A DNA stretch of 54,629 bases from Lachnospiraceae bacterium UBA6403 (GCA_002437435.1 DJPV01000068.1:58857-113485); one strand, 5' to 3'. Counted from the stretch's first letter, positions 1 through 8,423 are shown. A program made the numbers and translations. The notes: generated by a model from the letters alone, not told the origin.

Positions 1-40
1 CATACCCGCAGTGTCGAGGGTTCAAATCCCCCTCCCGCTA
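1..40 (+). tRNA. 3' end of a class II tRNA, probably tRNA-Leu (truncated by window edge)
   Basis: The T arm is visible: stem GAGGG at 16-20, loop TTCAAAT at 21-27, and CCCCC at 28-32 with one A/C mismatch. It is followed by the 3' acceptor strand TCCCGCT (33-39) and discriminator A (40). Just before it, ATAC and GTGT can pair around CCGCA, which looks like a long variable arm and so a class II tRNA (Leu, Ser or Tyr). The A discriminator argues against Ser. CCA is not encoded (CTA follows). The 5' half and anticodon lie outside the window, so the identity is inferred. Confidence 0.6.
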
Positions 41-50
41 CTAACCTTTA

Positions 51-80
51 ATCGTCATGAATATCATGGCGATTTTTTTG
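51..80 (+). terminator. Intrinsic terminator after the tRNA
   Basis: ATCGTCATGA (51-60) pairs with TCATGGCGAT (64-73) across a 3-nt loop, giving 10 pairs with one G-U. A run of T follows at 73-79. It ends the tRNA transcript. Confidence 0.85.
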
Positions 81-114
81 TAGTGGTATGATGATATTTG
101 AATAAAACGGTATA

Positions 115-143
115 TTGATACCGGTTCATGTGATCATTATACA
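115..143 (+). promoter_or_regulatory. Promoter for ispF with an overlapping inverted repeat
   Basis: TTGATA (115-120), a 17-bp spacer and TATACA (138-143) lie about 40 bp upstream of the ispF start. A 6-bp inverted repeat CGGTAT/ATACCG (108-113 and 118-123) overlaps the -35 box and could be an operator. No regulator was identified. Confidence 0.55.
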
Positions 144-183
144 GGTAGATGAATTTGAGTGATTGAGATAGGAGAATTTGAAT

Positions 184-732
184 ATGCGAGTTGGAATGGG
201 CTATGATGTTCATAAATTAGTAGAAGACAGGAAGCTGATTCTTGGCGGAGTGGAGATACCGTACGAGAAAGGACTGCTTGGTCATTCGGATGCGGATGTT
301 CTGCTTCATGCGATCATGGATGCACTTCTTGGAGCAGCAGCACTTGGTGATATAGGAAGACATTTTCCGGATACAGATGATCGTTATAAAGGAGCAGACA
401 GCATGGTGCTGTTAAAGGAAGTGAAGAAGCTTCTGGATGAGAATTTTTTCTTTATAGAGAATATAGATGCGACAGTGATCGCACAGCAGCCGAAGCTTGC
501 CCCATATATAGAAGATATGAGAAAAAATATTGCAGAATGTATGGAACTTCCGGTGAACAGGGTGAATGTGAAAGCTACGACAGAAGAAAAACTGGGATTT
601 ACCGGAGCAGGACTTGGAATCAGTTCACAGGCTGTCTGTCTGTTAGAGACTGTAGGAAACTATGATTATGATGTTATGGGAATGAATCAGGGAGGCTGTG
701 CGGGCTGTCAGGGCTGTCCGGTCAGACTGTAG
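184..732 (+). CDS. ispF: 2-C-methyl-D-erythritol 2,4-cyclodiphosphate synthase
   Basis: This enzyme of the non-mevalonate (MEP) isoprenoid pathway cyclises CDP-methylerythritol 2-phosphate to MEcPP with release of CMP. With ATG 184 as start (GGAG at 171-174, 9 nt away), Asp8 and His10 in GYDVH match the family metal ligands. The [12 protein letters not shown] segment supplies the third metal histidine, and [11 protein letters not shown] is the conserved C-terminal motif. A TTG at 178 is too close to the ribosome binding site. At 182 residues the protein is about 25 longer than usual IspF. The extra tail carries three cysteines in CAGCQGC, not part of the fold I know. The gene has its own promoter and is followed 9 bp later by a GNAT gene. 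Confidence 0.95.
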   Translation: MRVGMGYDVHKLVEDRKLILGGVEIPYEKGLLGHSDADVLLHAIMDALLGAAALGDIGRHFPDTDDRYKGADSMVLLKEVKKLLDENFFFIENIDATVIAQQPKLAPYIEDMRKNIAECMELPVNRVNVKATTEEKLGFTGAGLGISSQAVCLLETVGNYDYDVMGMNQGGCAGCQGCPVRL

Positions 733-741
733 GTATATGTA

Positions 742-1671
742 ATGATGGAGAAAGAAAGACGCGATCAGATAGATCGGAAATCGTTCACTTCGATCAGAAT
801 AGAGATTGCAGGAACGGAAGATATGTACCAGATACGGAATCTCTGGAAACGGTCGTTTGACGATCAGGAAGCATATATAGATTATTATTTTTCAAATGTG
901 GCAGCAAGGAATCAGATCTTTGTGGCAAAGGATGGAACGAAAATCGTATCCATGGTGCATTTGAATCCATATACTCTCGCTGAGACGACAGCAGGAACGA
1001 CAGCATACAAAAAAGGTGGCTATATCGTTGGTGTTGCGACCGAGCCTGAGTTTCGAAGACAGGGGATCATGTCAATGTTAATGAAACATGTGCTTGTATA
1101 TGCAGCAGAGAATAATTACGATCATATCTATCTGATGCCGGAGAAAGAGATCTATTATAAAGGACTGGGTTTTGTTCCGGTAGTAGAAAGCGGCTTTTAT
1201 GATATAGCAGGGCTGAAGCCTGAGAAGAATGATTATGGGCTTTGCAGGTTAAAAGATATAACAGATGAACAATTGCATATGTTTTCTGAAAAACTGGCAA
1301 AAAGATATGACCTTTTTGTGCCACGAACCAGAGACTATCTGGAGAATCTTAGAATGGAATGCCAGTCGCTTTCCGGCGATGTATATATCGTAAAGGATGA
1401 GAGTGGGATAGCAGCTGTATATGGAACTATGTATGATGGGGGTAACGCAGAGATCGTTCAGTATTGTACAATTACAGGTTTAATTGATCCATTGCTGTAT
1501 GGAATTCGTGAGAGTGATATTCCTGTATTTCCCGAGGTTGAACTGTTTGGAATGTATATGGATCATAAGATGATAAAAAAAGGCCATGGGATCATGTTCT
1601 ATGAGCCGGATGCAGAGTGTACAGAATTATATAGAAAATCAGATTGTATTTTCATAAATGAAATAGTTTAA
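742..1671 (+). CDS. GNAT-family N-acetyltransferase
   Basis: A predicted cytosolic acetyl-CoA-dependent acyltransferase; substrate unknown. The N-terminal half (about residues 20-150) has the GNAT layout, with motif A visible as GVATEPEFRRQGIMS, the R-R-Q-G-I acetyl-CoA pyrophosphate loop. This is followed by a helix and a YYKGLGF segment typical of motif B. The C-terminal 150 residues look like an extra domain, as in Eis-like two-domain acetyltransferases, but I cannot name it. The start is ATG 742 (a second ATG at 745 is equally possible). The ribosome binding site is weak, so translation is probably coupled to ispF, which ends 9 bp upstream. Confidence 0.85.
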   Translation: MMEKERRDQIDRKSFTSIRIEIAGTEDMYQIRNLWKRSFDDQEAYIDYYFSNVAARNQIFVAKDGTKIVSMVHLNPYTLAETTAGTTAYKKGGYIVGVATEPEFRRQGIMSMLMKHVLVYAAENNYDHIYLMPEKEIYYKGLGFVPVVESGFYDIAGLKPEKNDYGLCRLKDITDEQLHMFSEKLAKRYDLFVPRTRDYLENLRMECQSLSGDVYIVKDESGIAAVYGTMYDGGNAEIVQYCTITGLIDPLLYGIRESDIPVFPEVELFGMYMDHKMIKKGHGIMFYEPDAECTELYRKSDCIFINEIV

Positions 1672-1729
1672 AAAATATGAAAACCATGTATAATGGTTGA
1701 AGAATGTATATACAAAAAGGAGAAATAAA

Positions 1730-2251
1730 ATGACGACAGATGGATATGTAGAACATATCGTAAAAACAAAGACTTCAGTCGGGATCATGGCATTGATCGT
1801 GCTCGGAGTCATTATTACTGTGGTGGGAGCATTTTTTATGTTCTTTGTACCGGGAGGAGCGATACTTGGACTTCCGCTTGTGGTTGTTGGGGTGATCGTT
1901 TTTTCACTTGCGATCAAACGGAAAGAGTGTGAGTTTGAGTATTTGTTCGTTAATGATGATGTCGAGGTTGCAAAGATCACAGCAAAAAGCAGCAGAAAAC
2001 AGGTGTATCATTTTGAGGGTGGAGAAGTAAAGCAGATCACTACGATAGATTCAATCTACAGGGATAATGAGCATCAGGCAAATTCCGGTATAAAAACAAT
2101 GAACTTTACTTCGAAGAATAAGAATACGGAGAATCCAATTTATTCTTTTATCCTGAATAAGAACAACCGCACGGAGGAAGTTCTGCTGGAACTTGATGCA
2201 AAGACAATGGAGCATGTAAAACAATTTTTTAAAGGGAAGATACGGGATTAG
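1730..2251 (+). CDS. Small membrane protein of unknown function, two N-terminal TM helices
   Basis: The 173-residue protein has a short polar N-terminus, two hydrophobic segments at about residues 17-55 (the first ending in FFMFFVPGG), and a cytoplasmic-looking C-terminal domain of about 110 residues ending in basic KGKIRD. The start is ATG 1730, 7 nt after AAGGAG (1717-1722); an upstream in-frame start would lack a ribosome binding site. A TATAAT at 1689-1694 lies 36 bp upstream and probably gives the gene its own promoter, although the -35 region is poor. It resembles small conserved Firmicutes membrane proteins of unknown function. I do not assign a family. Confidence 0.75.
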   Translation: MTTDGYVEHIVKTKTSVGIMALIVLGVIITVVGAFFMFFVPGGAILGLPLVVVGVIVFSLAIKRKECEFEYLFVNDDVEVAKITAKSSRKQVYHFEGGEVKQITTIDSIYRDNEHQANSGIKTMNFTSKNKNTENPIYSFILNKNNRTEEVLLELDAKTMEHVKQFFKGKIRD

Positions 2252-2316
2252 AGAAAGTCAGGATCTGACACATATTTATATGCAGAAAGACAGATACTAT
2301 AAAAGAGGTGCTTGCT

Positions 2317-2733
2317 ATGAGGATTACTTTTTTTAAATATCTGTCTTTGTTTTTGACCGGTGGAATGGTATATTATTTCCTTGAGATATTTACCAGAGAT
2401 TATTCTCATTATTCTATGATAATCTGTGGAGGATTGTGTATGGTTGCTTGCGGAGGCTTGAATCAATTGTTTCCAAGGATGTCGATCCTGTTGCAAATGA
2501 TCTTGTCAGCGGGGATTATAACTCTGTTGGAATTTATAACCGGAGTTATAGTAAATTTGATTTTTCATGTTGGTGTATGGGATTATTCCTATCTGCCATA
2601 TAATGTAATGGGGCAGATCTGCCTGCCGTATTCAGTGTTATGGATGTTTTTGTCGTTGATCATTATATTCGTGGATGATGGGATCAGGCATTTTCTGTTT
2701 GAAGAAGAATTGCCGGAGTACAGATTGTTTTAG
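2317..2733 (+). CDS. Putative ABC transporter permease-like membrane protein (CmpB/DUF1113 type)
   Basis: A 138-residue integral membrane protein with about four hydrophobic helices. The stretch with LEFITGVIVN, then WDYSYLPYNVMGQICLPYS, then FLSLIIIFVDD is the signature pattern of the family often labelled 'putative ABC transporter permease' (PF06541-like), whose true role is not established. I chose ATG 2317, 8 nt after AGAGG (2304-2308), over the upstream GTG 2308. No ATPase partner is adjacent. A long weak hairpin lies downstream. Confidence 0.75.
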   Translation: MRITFFKYLSLFLTGGMVYYFLEIFTRDYSHYSMIICGGLCMVACGGLNQLFPRMSILLQMILSAGIITLLEFITGVIVNLIFHVGVWDYSYLPYNVMGQICLPYSVLWMFLSLIIIFVDDGIRHFLFEEELPEYRLF

Positions 2734-2786
2734 ATAAATGAAAAGAGTATAGTTCATGGCTACAGGAAAATTTTGTTTCAAAGCAA

Positions 2787-2848
2787 AAAAAGCTTATAAC
2801 AGATCCAGATCTGATTTGCTCCGGACTTCTGATAATAAGCTTCTTTTA
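2787..2848 (+). terminator. Possible long-loop hairpin terminator
   Basis: AAGCTTAT (2790-2797) is complementary to ATAAGCTT (2835-2842). It is preceded by A's and followed by CTTTTAT. The loop is long (about 37 nt) and contains a second small palindrome, CAGATCCAGATCTG. It lies between the forward-strand membrane protein and the 3' end of the reverse-strand small gene, so it could serve either strand. Confidence 0.4.
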
Positions 2849-2879
2849 TGTGGTGTGAAATTAAATACGAAAGGATAAA

Positions 2880-3113
2880 CTATGGCTGAAGAGGAGTCAT
2901 TTTAAGACCTTTATATAATTTGGTATAAAGACTTCTTTCATCGGAATAAAGCATGATTCCCCGTACACCATCCTTAACAATGTAGGCGTATTTATTTTTT
3001 TGTACGTTCATGTACAAAACTTCCTCCACATTCAGTTCTTTGGCCTTCACTTTTGCAACGCTGACACTCACTGGCTGTAATTTATATTTTTTGATTGCCT
3101 GTTCAACTGTCAT
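2880..3113 (-). CDS. Small conserved-looking protein of unknown function (77 aa)
   Basis: A 77-residue, Lys/Val-rich soluble protein beginning MTVEQAIKKYKL. No recognised domain; the pattern of alternating hydrophobic and charged residues suggests a small alpha/beta fold. The chosen start (complement of 3111-3113) sits 8 nt after GGAGG. An upstream in-frame ATG overlaps that ribosome binding site and is rejected. A very good reverse-strand promoter (3159-3187) and a clean ribosome binding site make this a real, probably well-expressed gene despite its size. It is divergent from queH. Confidence 0.75.
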   Translation of the reverse strand: MTVEQAIKKYKLQPVSVSVAKVKAKELNVEEVLYMNVQKNKYAYIVKDGVRGIMLYSDERSLYTKLYKGLKMTPLQP

Positions 3114-3158
3114 GATAAACACCTCCATCATATAGTATGCCTATTTATGTTTAAATAT

Positions 3159-3187
3159 AGTATATTGTATATATATAACAAAGTCAA
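3159..3187 (-). promoter_or_regulatory. Promoter for the 77-aa reverse-strand gene
   Basis: Read on the reverse strand: TTGACT (3187-3182), a 17-bp spacer and TATACT (3164-3159), with very A/T-rich surroundings. The predicted start is about 40 nt upstream of the start codon. Confidence 0.7.
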
Positions 3188-3261
3188 TTGTTAATATTGC
3201 ACAAAAAGGCAAAAAATGGATAAAACTTCCGTTATTTTTAATAAAAAAGGAGAGATAAATA

Positions 3262-3915
3262 GTGAAAAATGCAAACTATTATACTATGATGGAAGAAGAA
3301 TTAAAGAAAATATCGGATTCTGGTAGTAAAAAAAAGCTTCTGCTCCATTGCTGCTGTGCACCGTGTTCCAGTCATTGTCTGGAAGTGCTTACAGATTATT
3401 TTGATATTACTGCTTATTTTTATAATCCGAATATTACAAGCGATGAAGAATATGATAAGCGTTGGAATGAATTAAAACGATTTGTTCATGAAGTATATCA
3501 GGAAAATGGGGTGGAACCATATCTGGAAGAGCATGAGAGCGAACGGTTTCTTGAAATGGCAAAAGGAATGGAAGAAGAGCCGGAACGTGGGATACGGTGT
3601 TATGCCTGCTATAAACTTCGTCTGGATAAAAGTGCAGTATTTGCAAAAGAACATGGATTTGATTATTTCACTACAACTTTGTCAATCAGCCCGCATAAAA
3701 ATGCAGACTGGCTCAATGAGATCGGAGAAGAACAGGGTGAGCGGTATGGCATAACTTTTTTACATAGTAATTTTAAAAAGAAAAACGGATATAAACGCTC
3801 GATCGAACTTTCAAAGGAATATAATTTATACAGACAGAACTTCTGTGGATGTGAGTTCAGCAGAAGAGCATATGAAGCAACGGAAAAGATGAAGCAGGAG
3901 GTCGTTCAGAAATAA
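3262..3915 (+). CDS. queH: Epoxyqueuosine reductase QueH
   Basis: Catalyses the last step of queuosine biosynthesis, reduction of epoxyqueuosine to queuosine in tRNA (the QueH/DUF208 alternative to QueG). Family cysteine motifs are all visible: LLHCCCAPCSSHC near residue 30, RCYACYKLR near residue 115, and NFCGCEFS near residue 195; these bind the Fe-S cluster and a metal. The length of 217 residues is normal. The start is GTG 3262, 7 nt after AAAGGAGA (3248-3254). It is divergent from the small 77-aa gene and is followed by the carA promoter. Confidence 0.93.
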   Translation: MKNANYYTMMEEELKKISDSGSKKKLLLHCCCAPCSSHCLEVLTDYFDITAYFYNPNITSDEEYDKRWNELKRFVHEVYQENGVEPYLEEHESERFLEMAKGMEEEPERGIRCYACYKLRLDKSAVFAKEHGFDYFTTTLSISPHKNADWLNEIGEEQGERYGITFLHSNFKKKNGYKRSIELSKEYNLYRQNFCGCEFSRRAYEATEKMKQEVVQK

Positions 3916-3940
3916 GTTGATGAATTTCGTTGAAAAAGTG

Positions 3941-3969
3941 TTGTCTAAAAATAACAAATGTGTTAGAAT
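3941..3969 (+). promoter_or_regulatory. carAB promoter with extended -10
   Basis: TTGTCT (3941-3946), a 17-bp spacer and TAGAAT (3964-3969) preceded by TGT (extended -10). The predicted start is near 3976, leaving a leader of about 105 nt before carA that contains the hairpin listed next. Confidence 0.7.
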
Positions 3970-3986
3970 TGACAAAACTAGAAAAA

Positions 3987-4044
3987 AGAGGCAGATGAGG
4001 ATCTATGTGTGTGCACACAGATTCTCTGTTCACTCTTTTTTTTT
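3987..4044 (+). promoter_or_regulatory. Attenuator-like hairpin with T9 in the carA leader
   Basis: An imperfect hairpin lies between the carA promoter and carA. GAGG-ATC-(2-nt bulge)-TGTGT (3997-4010) pairs with ACACA-GAT-TCTC (4015-4026). AGAG (3987-3990) pairs with CTCT (4033-4036) at the base, directly followed by nine T (4036-4044). A terminator inside a leader is the usual form of transcription attenuation in Firmicutes pyrimidine genes. No PyrR-binding-loop consensus was recognised, so the sensor is unknown. Confidence 0.5.
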
Positions 4045-4081
4045 GGGCAAAAATAGAAAAACAGAAGAAAGGAATTGTATT

Positions 4082-5155
4082 ATGAAAGCTTTTTTGATAC
4101 TTGAAGATGGACATGTATTTGAAGGCATCAGTATTGGAGCAACTGATGAGATCATAAGCGAAATTGTTTTCAATACGTCTATGACAGGTTACTTAGAGGT
4201 ATTAACAGATCCATCCTATGCTGGGCAGGCTGTTTGTATGACATATCCGTTGATTGGTAATTATGGTGTATGTCTGGAGGATATGGAGGCTGACAAACCA
4301 TGGCAGTCAGGATTTATTGTAAGAGAGATTGCAAAGAAACCAAGTAACTTCAGAAGTGAACAGAGTATAAATCAGTTCCTTATTAATAATAATATAACAG
4401 GTATCGAGGGGATTGATACCAGAGCACTTACAAAGATCCTCAGAAATCAGGGTACGATGAAGGGCATGATCACAACAAATGATTTTTATGACCTGGATGA
4501 TTGCCTGAAGCGGATCAAAGCATGGAAAATGGGACATGTTGTTCTTGATGTTACATGCAGAGAAAAGAAAGTTTATCCGGGCGATGGCTACAAGGTAGCA
4601 GTGATCGATCTCGGTGTTAAGAGAAATATTATCAAATCTTTATTAAAGAGAGGCTGTCAGGTTACTGTATACCCTGCTGAGACACCTGCGGAGGAGATCA
4701 TCGCAGATGCACCGGACGGCATCATGTTAACAAACGGACCTGGAGATCCAAAGGATTGTAAGGTCACGATCAAAGAAGTGAAAAAGCTTTTCGATACAGA
4801 TATTCCTATTTTTGCAATATGTCTTGGACACCAGCTGCTTGCACTTGCAAATGGTGGTGATACCGTTAAGATGAAATATGGTCACAGAGGTGCAAATCAT
4901 CCTGTTAAAGATTTAAAGACCGGAAAAGTTTATATTTCAACCCAGAATCATGGATATATGGTAAAAGAAGAAAGCCTTGACAGAAAGGTTGCCGAGGTCA
5001 GCTTTATCAATGTAAATGATGGTACGGTTGAAGGTGTTCATTACCTTGGTAAGAATGCACAGACTGTACAGTTCCATCCGGAAGCATGTGCCGGTCCGCT
5101 TGATACAGACTTCTTGTTTGATGTATTTATGAATATGATGGAGGTGTCTAAGTAA
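4082..5155 (+). CDS. carA: Carbamoyl-phosphate synthase small (glutaminase) subunit
   Basis: Glutamine amidotransferase subunit that hydrolyses glutamine and passes ammonia to CarB, making carbamoyl phosphate for pyrimidine and arginine synthesis. The N-terminal CPSase domain (residues 1-about 150) begins KAFLILEDGHVFEG. The C-terminal class I GATase domain shows the nucleophile in AICLGHQLLA and the His/Glu pair in QFHPEA. The start is ATG 4082 with AAAGGA 8 nt upstream, giving 357 residues, the normal size. The reading frame is open upstream to 3917, and ATG 3995 in the leader hairpin is in frame, but its ribosome binding site spacing is poor. carA overlaps carB by one base (TAATG). Confidence 0.95.
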   Translation: MKAFLILEDGHVFEGISIGATDEIISEIVFNTSMTGYLEVLTDPSYAGQAVCMTYPLIGNYGVCLEDMEADKPWQSGFIVREIAKKPSNFRSEQSINQFLINNNITGIEGIDTRALTKILRNQGTMKGMITTNDFYDLDDCLKRIKAWKMGHVVLDVTCREKKVYPGDGYKVAVIDLGVKRNIIKSLLKRGCQVTVYPAETPAEEIIADAPDGIMLTNGPGDPKDCKVTIKEVKKLFDTDIPIFAICLGHQLLALANGGDTVKMKYGHRGANHPVKDLKTGKVYISTQNHGYMVKEESLDRKVAEVSFINVNDGTVEGVHYLGKNAQTVQFHPEACAGPLDTDFLFDVFMNMMEVSK

Positions 5156-8100
5156 TGCCAAAGAATCCGAATATTAAAAAAGTTGTTGTAATTGGTTCCG
5201 GTCCTATCGTTATCGGACAGGCTGCAGAATTTGATTATGCCGGTACACAGGCATGTCGTTCATTAAAAGAAGAGGGACTTTGCGTTGTCCTGATTAACTC
5301 CAATCCGGCTACAATCATGACGGATAAAGATATTGCTGATAAAGTATATATTGAGCCATTAACAGCTGATGTGGTAAAAGCAGTTATCGAGAAAGAAAAG
5401 CCGGACAGTCTTCTTCCAACACTGGGTGGACAGGCCGCATTAAATATCGCAATGGAACTGGAAGAATCCGGTTTCTTAAGAGAACATGATGTGCTTTTGA
5501 TCGGTACATCATCATCTACGATCAAAAAGGCAGAGGACAGACTGGAATTTAAGAAAACCATGGAGAAGATCCATGAGCCTGTAGCACCTTCGGAGGTTGT
5601 GACAACTGTAAAGGCCGGTCTGGAATTCGTTAAAAAGATTGGATATCCTGTAGTACTTCGCCCTGCTTATACGCTTGGCGGAAGCGGTGGCGGTATCGCT
5701 GAGAACGAAGAAGAGTTTGTTGAGATACTGATGAATGGTCTGAGACTCAGCCGTGTTGGACAGGTTCTGGTAGAACGTTGTATTGCAGGATGGAAAGAGA
5801 TTGAATACGAAGTAATGCGTGATGCAAATGGTACTTGTATTACGGTTTGTAATATGGAGAACCTGGATCCGGTTGGTGTCCATACCGGTGACTCGATCGT
5901 AGTAGCACCATCCCAGACACTTGGTGATAAAGAGTATCAGATGCTTCGCACATCTGCATTGAATATTATTTCAGAGTTAAATATCCGTGGTGGCTGTAAC
6001 GTACAGTTTGCGTTACATCCAACGACATTTGAATATTGTGTAATCGAGGTAAATCCTCGTGTAAGCCGTTCGTCTGCACTTGCATCTAAGGCGACAGGTT
6101 ATCCGATTGCCAAGGTTTCAGCAAAGATTGCGCTTGGTTATAATCTGGATGAGATCCAGAATGCGATCACCAAGAAGACATTTGCAAGTTTCGAGCCTGC
6201 ACTTGACTATGTTGTTGTTAAGATCCCTAGACTTCCATTTGATAAGTTTATCAAGGCGGATCATGACCTGACCACACAGATGAAAGCAACCGGTGAAGTC
6301 ATGAGTATCTGTACGAACTTTGAAGGGGCGTTGATGAAAGCAATCCGTTCATTGGAGCAGCATGTGGATGGCCTTCATTCCAGCAGATACAAGAACATGT
6401 CAGACAGTGATATCTTAAAACTCTTACATCATGTAGATGACAGACGAATCTTTGTTATTGCTGAAGCACTTCGCCGTGGCATTACACAGGAAGCAATTCA
6501 CGACATCACAAAGATTGATCTTTGGTTCATTGATAAAATCAACAATCTGGTTAACTATGAACAGGAGATCCGTGATTCCAAGGGAGATATTTCTAAGGAA
6601 CTGATGAAAAAGATCAAGCGTGTAGAATTCCCGGATAAGGTAATCGCACAGCTCACAGGAAAGACAACAAAGGAGATCAAAGAGCTGCGTTACAGCTATG
6701 GTATCCGTGCATCCTTCAAGATGGTTGATACCTGTGCAGCAGAGTTTGAAGCATCTACACCATATTATTATTCCTGCTTCGATGGCGAGAATGAAGTAGT
6801 GGAAGATCATTCTGTAAAGAAAGTTATGGTTCTTGGTTCCGGTCCTATCCGTATCGGACAGGGTATCGAATTTGATTACTGCTCCGTACACAGTACATGG
6901 GCATTTGAGAGAAAGGGATACCAGACCATTATCGTAAATAATAACCCTGAGACTGTCAGTACAGACTTTGATATTGCAAATAAGCTGTATTTTGAGCCAT
7001 TGACAGCAGAGGATGTAGAAGCAATCGTAGATTTAGAAAGACCGGATGGCGCGGTTGTTCAGTTCGGTGGACAGACAGCGATCAAACTGACTGAAGCACT
7101 GATGGAGATGGGAGTTCCGATCCTTGGTACAAGCGCAGAGAACGTAGATGCTGCCGAGGACAGAGAATTATTCGACGAGATCCTTGAGAAGTGCTGTATC
7201 CCAAGACCTGCCGGAAAGACTGTATTTACCAGAGATGAAGCCCTAGAGGCAGCAAATGAACTGGGCTATCCTGTTCTGGTAAGACCTTCTTATGTATTGG
7301 GTGGACAGGGAATGCAGATCGCGATCTCTGATAAAGATATTATTGAATTCATGGATATTATCAACAGACATGTACAGGAGCATCCTGTTCTGGTTGATAA
7401 ATATATCATGGGTAAGGAAGTAGAAGTAGATGCCGTATGTGATGGAGAAGATATCCTGATCCCTGGTATCATGGAGCATGTAGAGAGAGCCGGTATCCAT
7501 TCCGGTGACAGTATCTCTGTATATCCTGCACAGACACTTTCACCAAAGATCAAACGTGTAATTGAAGACTACACAAGAAAACTTGCAAACAGCCTTCATG
7601 TAATCGGTCTGATCAATATACAGTTTATCGCATACAATGATGAAGTATATGTAATTGAGGTAAATCCTCGTTCCAGCCGTACTGTTCCATATATCAGTAA
7701 GGTTACCGGTATTCCGATCGTAGATCTTGCTACCCGTGTTATCACAGGTGAGAAGATCAAGGATATGGGATATAAGCCGGGACTTCAGCCGGAAGCAGAA
7801 TACTTTGCAATCAAGATGCCTGTATTCTCGTTTGAGAAGATCCGTGGGGCTGAGATCAGTCTCGGACCGGAAATGAAATCAACAGGTGAATGTCTTGGTA
7901 TATCAAAGGATTACAACGAAGCACTTTATAAGGCATTCCTTGGTGCCGGTGTAAATCTTCCAAAGACAAAGAAGATGATCCTTACTGTTAAGGATGCAGA
8001 CAAGATGGATGCGATCGAGATTGGTAGACGGTTTGCAGCTCTTGGTTATGAGATCTTCTCTACAAAGAGTACATGCAGAGTCCTGAATGAGAATGGAGTA

Positions 8101-8358
8101 CCTGCTGAACTGATCAACAAGGTAGAGGAGCCATCTCCAAACTTATTAGATCTGATCTTAAGTCATGAGATCGACCTGATCATTGATACACCATCACAGG
8201 GTATTGAACGAAGCAAAGATGGTTTTGTGATCAGAAGACATGCAGTTGAAACCGGCGTTACCTGTCTTACAAGCCTTGATACAGCGAATGCGCTGCTTAC
8301 AAGTCTGGAGTCTTCTGCAAATAGAAGGTTATCATTGGTTGACATCAGCGAATTATAA
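5155..8358 (+). CDS. carB: Carbamoyl-phosphate synthase large subunit
   Basis: The 1067-residue synthetase subunit forms carboxyphosphate, carbamate and finally carbamoyl phosphate using two ATP. Two homologous ATP-grasp halves are clear: VIGSGPIVIGQAAEFDYAGT near residue 12 and VLGSGPIRIGQGIEFDYCS near residue 560. Each has the glycine-rich ATP loop (LGGSGGGIA near 175, LGGQGMQIA near 715) and the ...IEVNPR.SRS/T metal site. The last 130 residues form the MGS-like allosteric domain. The start ATG 5155 overlaps the carA stop by one base, with GGAGG upstream. No N-terminal or internal anomaly is visible. Confidence 0.97.
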   Translation: MPKNPNIKKVVVIGSGPIVIGQAAEFDYAGTQACRSLKEEGLCVVLINSNPATIMTDKDIADKVYIEPLTADVVKAVIEKEKPDSLLPTLGGQAALNIAMELEESGFLREHDVLLIGTSSSTIKKAEDRLEFKKTMEKIHEPVAPSEVVTTVKAGLEFVKKIGYPVVLRPAYTLGGSGGGIAENEEEFVEILMNGLRLSRVGQVLVERCIAGWKEIEYEVMRDANGTCITVCNMENLDPVGVHTGDSIVVAPSQTLGDKEYQMLRTSALNIISELNIRGGCNVQFALHPTTFEYCVIEVNPRVSRSSALASKATGYPIAKVSAKIALGYNLDEIQNAITKKTFASFEPALDYVVVKIPRLPFDKFIKADHDLTTQMKATGEVMSICTNFEGALMKAIRSLEQHVDGLHSSRYKNMSDSDILKLLHHVDDRRIFVIAEALRRGITQEAIHDITKIDLWFIDKINNLVNYEQEIRDSKGDISKELMKKIKRVEFPDKVIAQLTGKTTKEIKELRYSYGIRASFKMVDTCAAEFEASTPYYYSCFDGENEVVEDHSVKKVMVLGSGPIRIGQGIEFDYCSVHSTWAFERKGYQTIIVNNNPETVSTDFDIANKLYFEPLTAEDVEAIVDLERPDGAVVQFGGQTAIKLTEALMEMGVPILGTSAENVDAAEDRELFDEILEKCCIPRPAGKTVFTRDEALEAANELGYPVLVRPSYVLGGQGMQIAISDKDIIEFMDIINRHVQEHPVLVDKYIMGKEVEVDAVCDGEDILIPGIMEHVERAGIHSGDSISVYPAQTLSPKIKRVIEDYTRKLANSLHVIGLINIQFIAYNDEVYVIEVNPRSSRTVPYISKVTGIPIVDLATRVITGEKIKDMGYKPGLQPEAEYFAIKMPVFSFEKIRGAEISLGPEMKSTGECLGISKDYNEALYKAFLGAGVNLPKTKKMILTVKDADKMDAIEIGRRFAALGYEIFSTKSTCRVLNENGVPAELINKVEEPSPNLLDLILSHEIDLIIDTPSQGIERSKDGFVIRRHAVETGVTCLTSLDTANALLTSLESSANRRLSLVDISEL

Positions 8359-8367
8359 GTATAATAT
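8339..8367 (+). promoter_or_regulatory. Possible promoter at the carB 3' end, reading toward the pyrophosphatase
   Basis: A perfect TTGACA (8339-8344) inside the last carB codons is followed after 17 bp by TAATAT (8362-8367); a TATAAT sits at 8360-8365 (15-bp spacing). If active, the start would fall just before the hairpin at 8381-8415. The -35 could be a coding coincidence. Confidence 0.4.
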
Positions 8368-8380
8368 GATACAATCTGGC

Positions 8381-8423
8381 AAAACAGGCTGCTGCATTTT
8401 GCAGCAGGCTGTTTTGTGTTCTT
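8381..8423 (+). terminator. Terminator between carB and the pyrophosphatase
   Basis: AAAACAG-G-CTGCTGCA (8381-8396) pairs with TGCAGCAG-G-CTGTTTT (8400-8415). There is only one mismatch and a 3-nt loop, and TTTTGTGTTCTT follows. The stem is strong, the T-tract moderate. It ends the carAB transcript, or attenuates the next gene if the upstream promoter is real. Confidence 0.75.

Noticed and set aside
3917..4081. A 55-residue N-terminal extension of CarA.
   Set aside because: It spans the promoter and hairpin, and CarA family proteins start at KAFLILEDG. ATG 4082 has a proper ribosome binding site.
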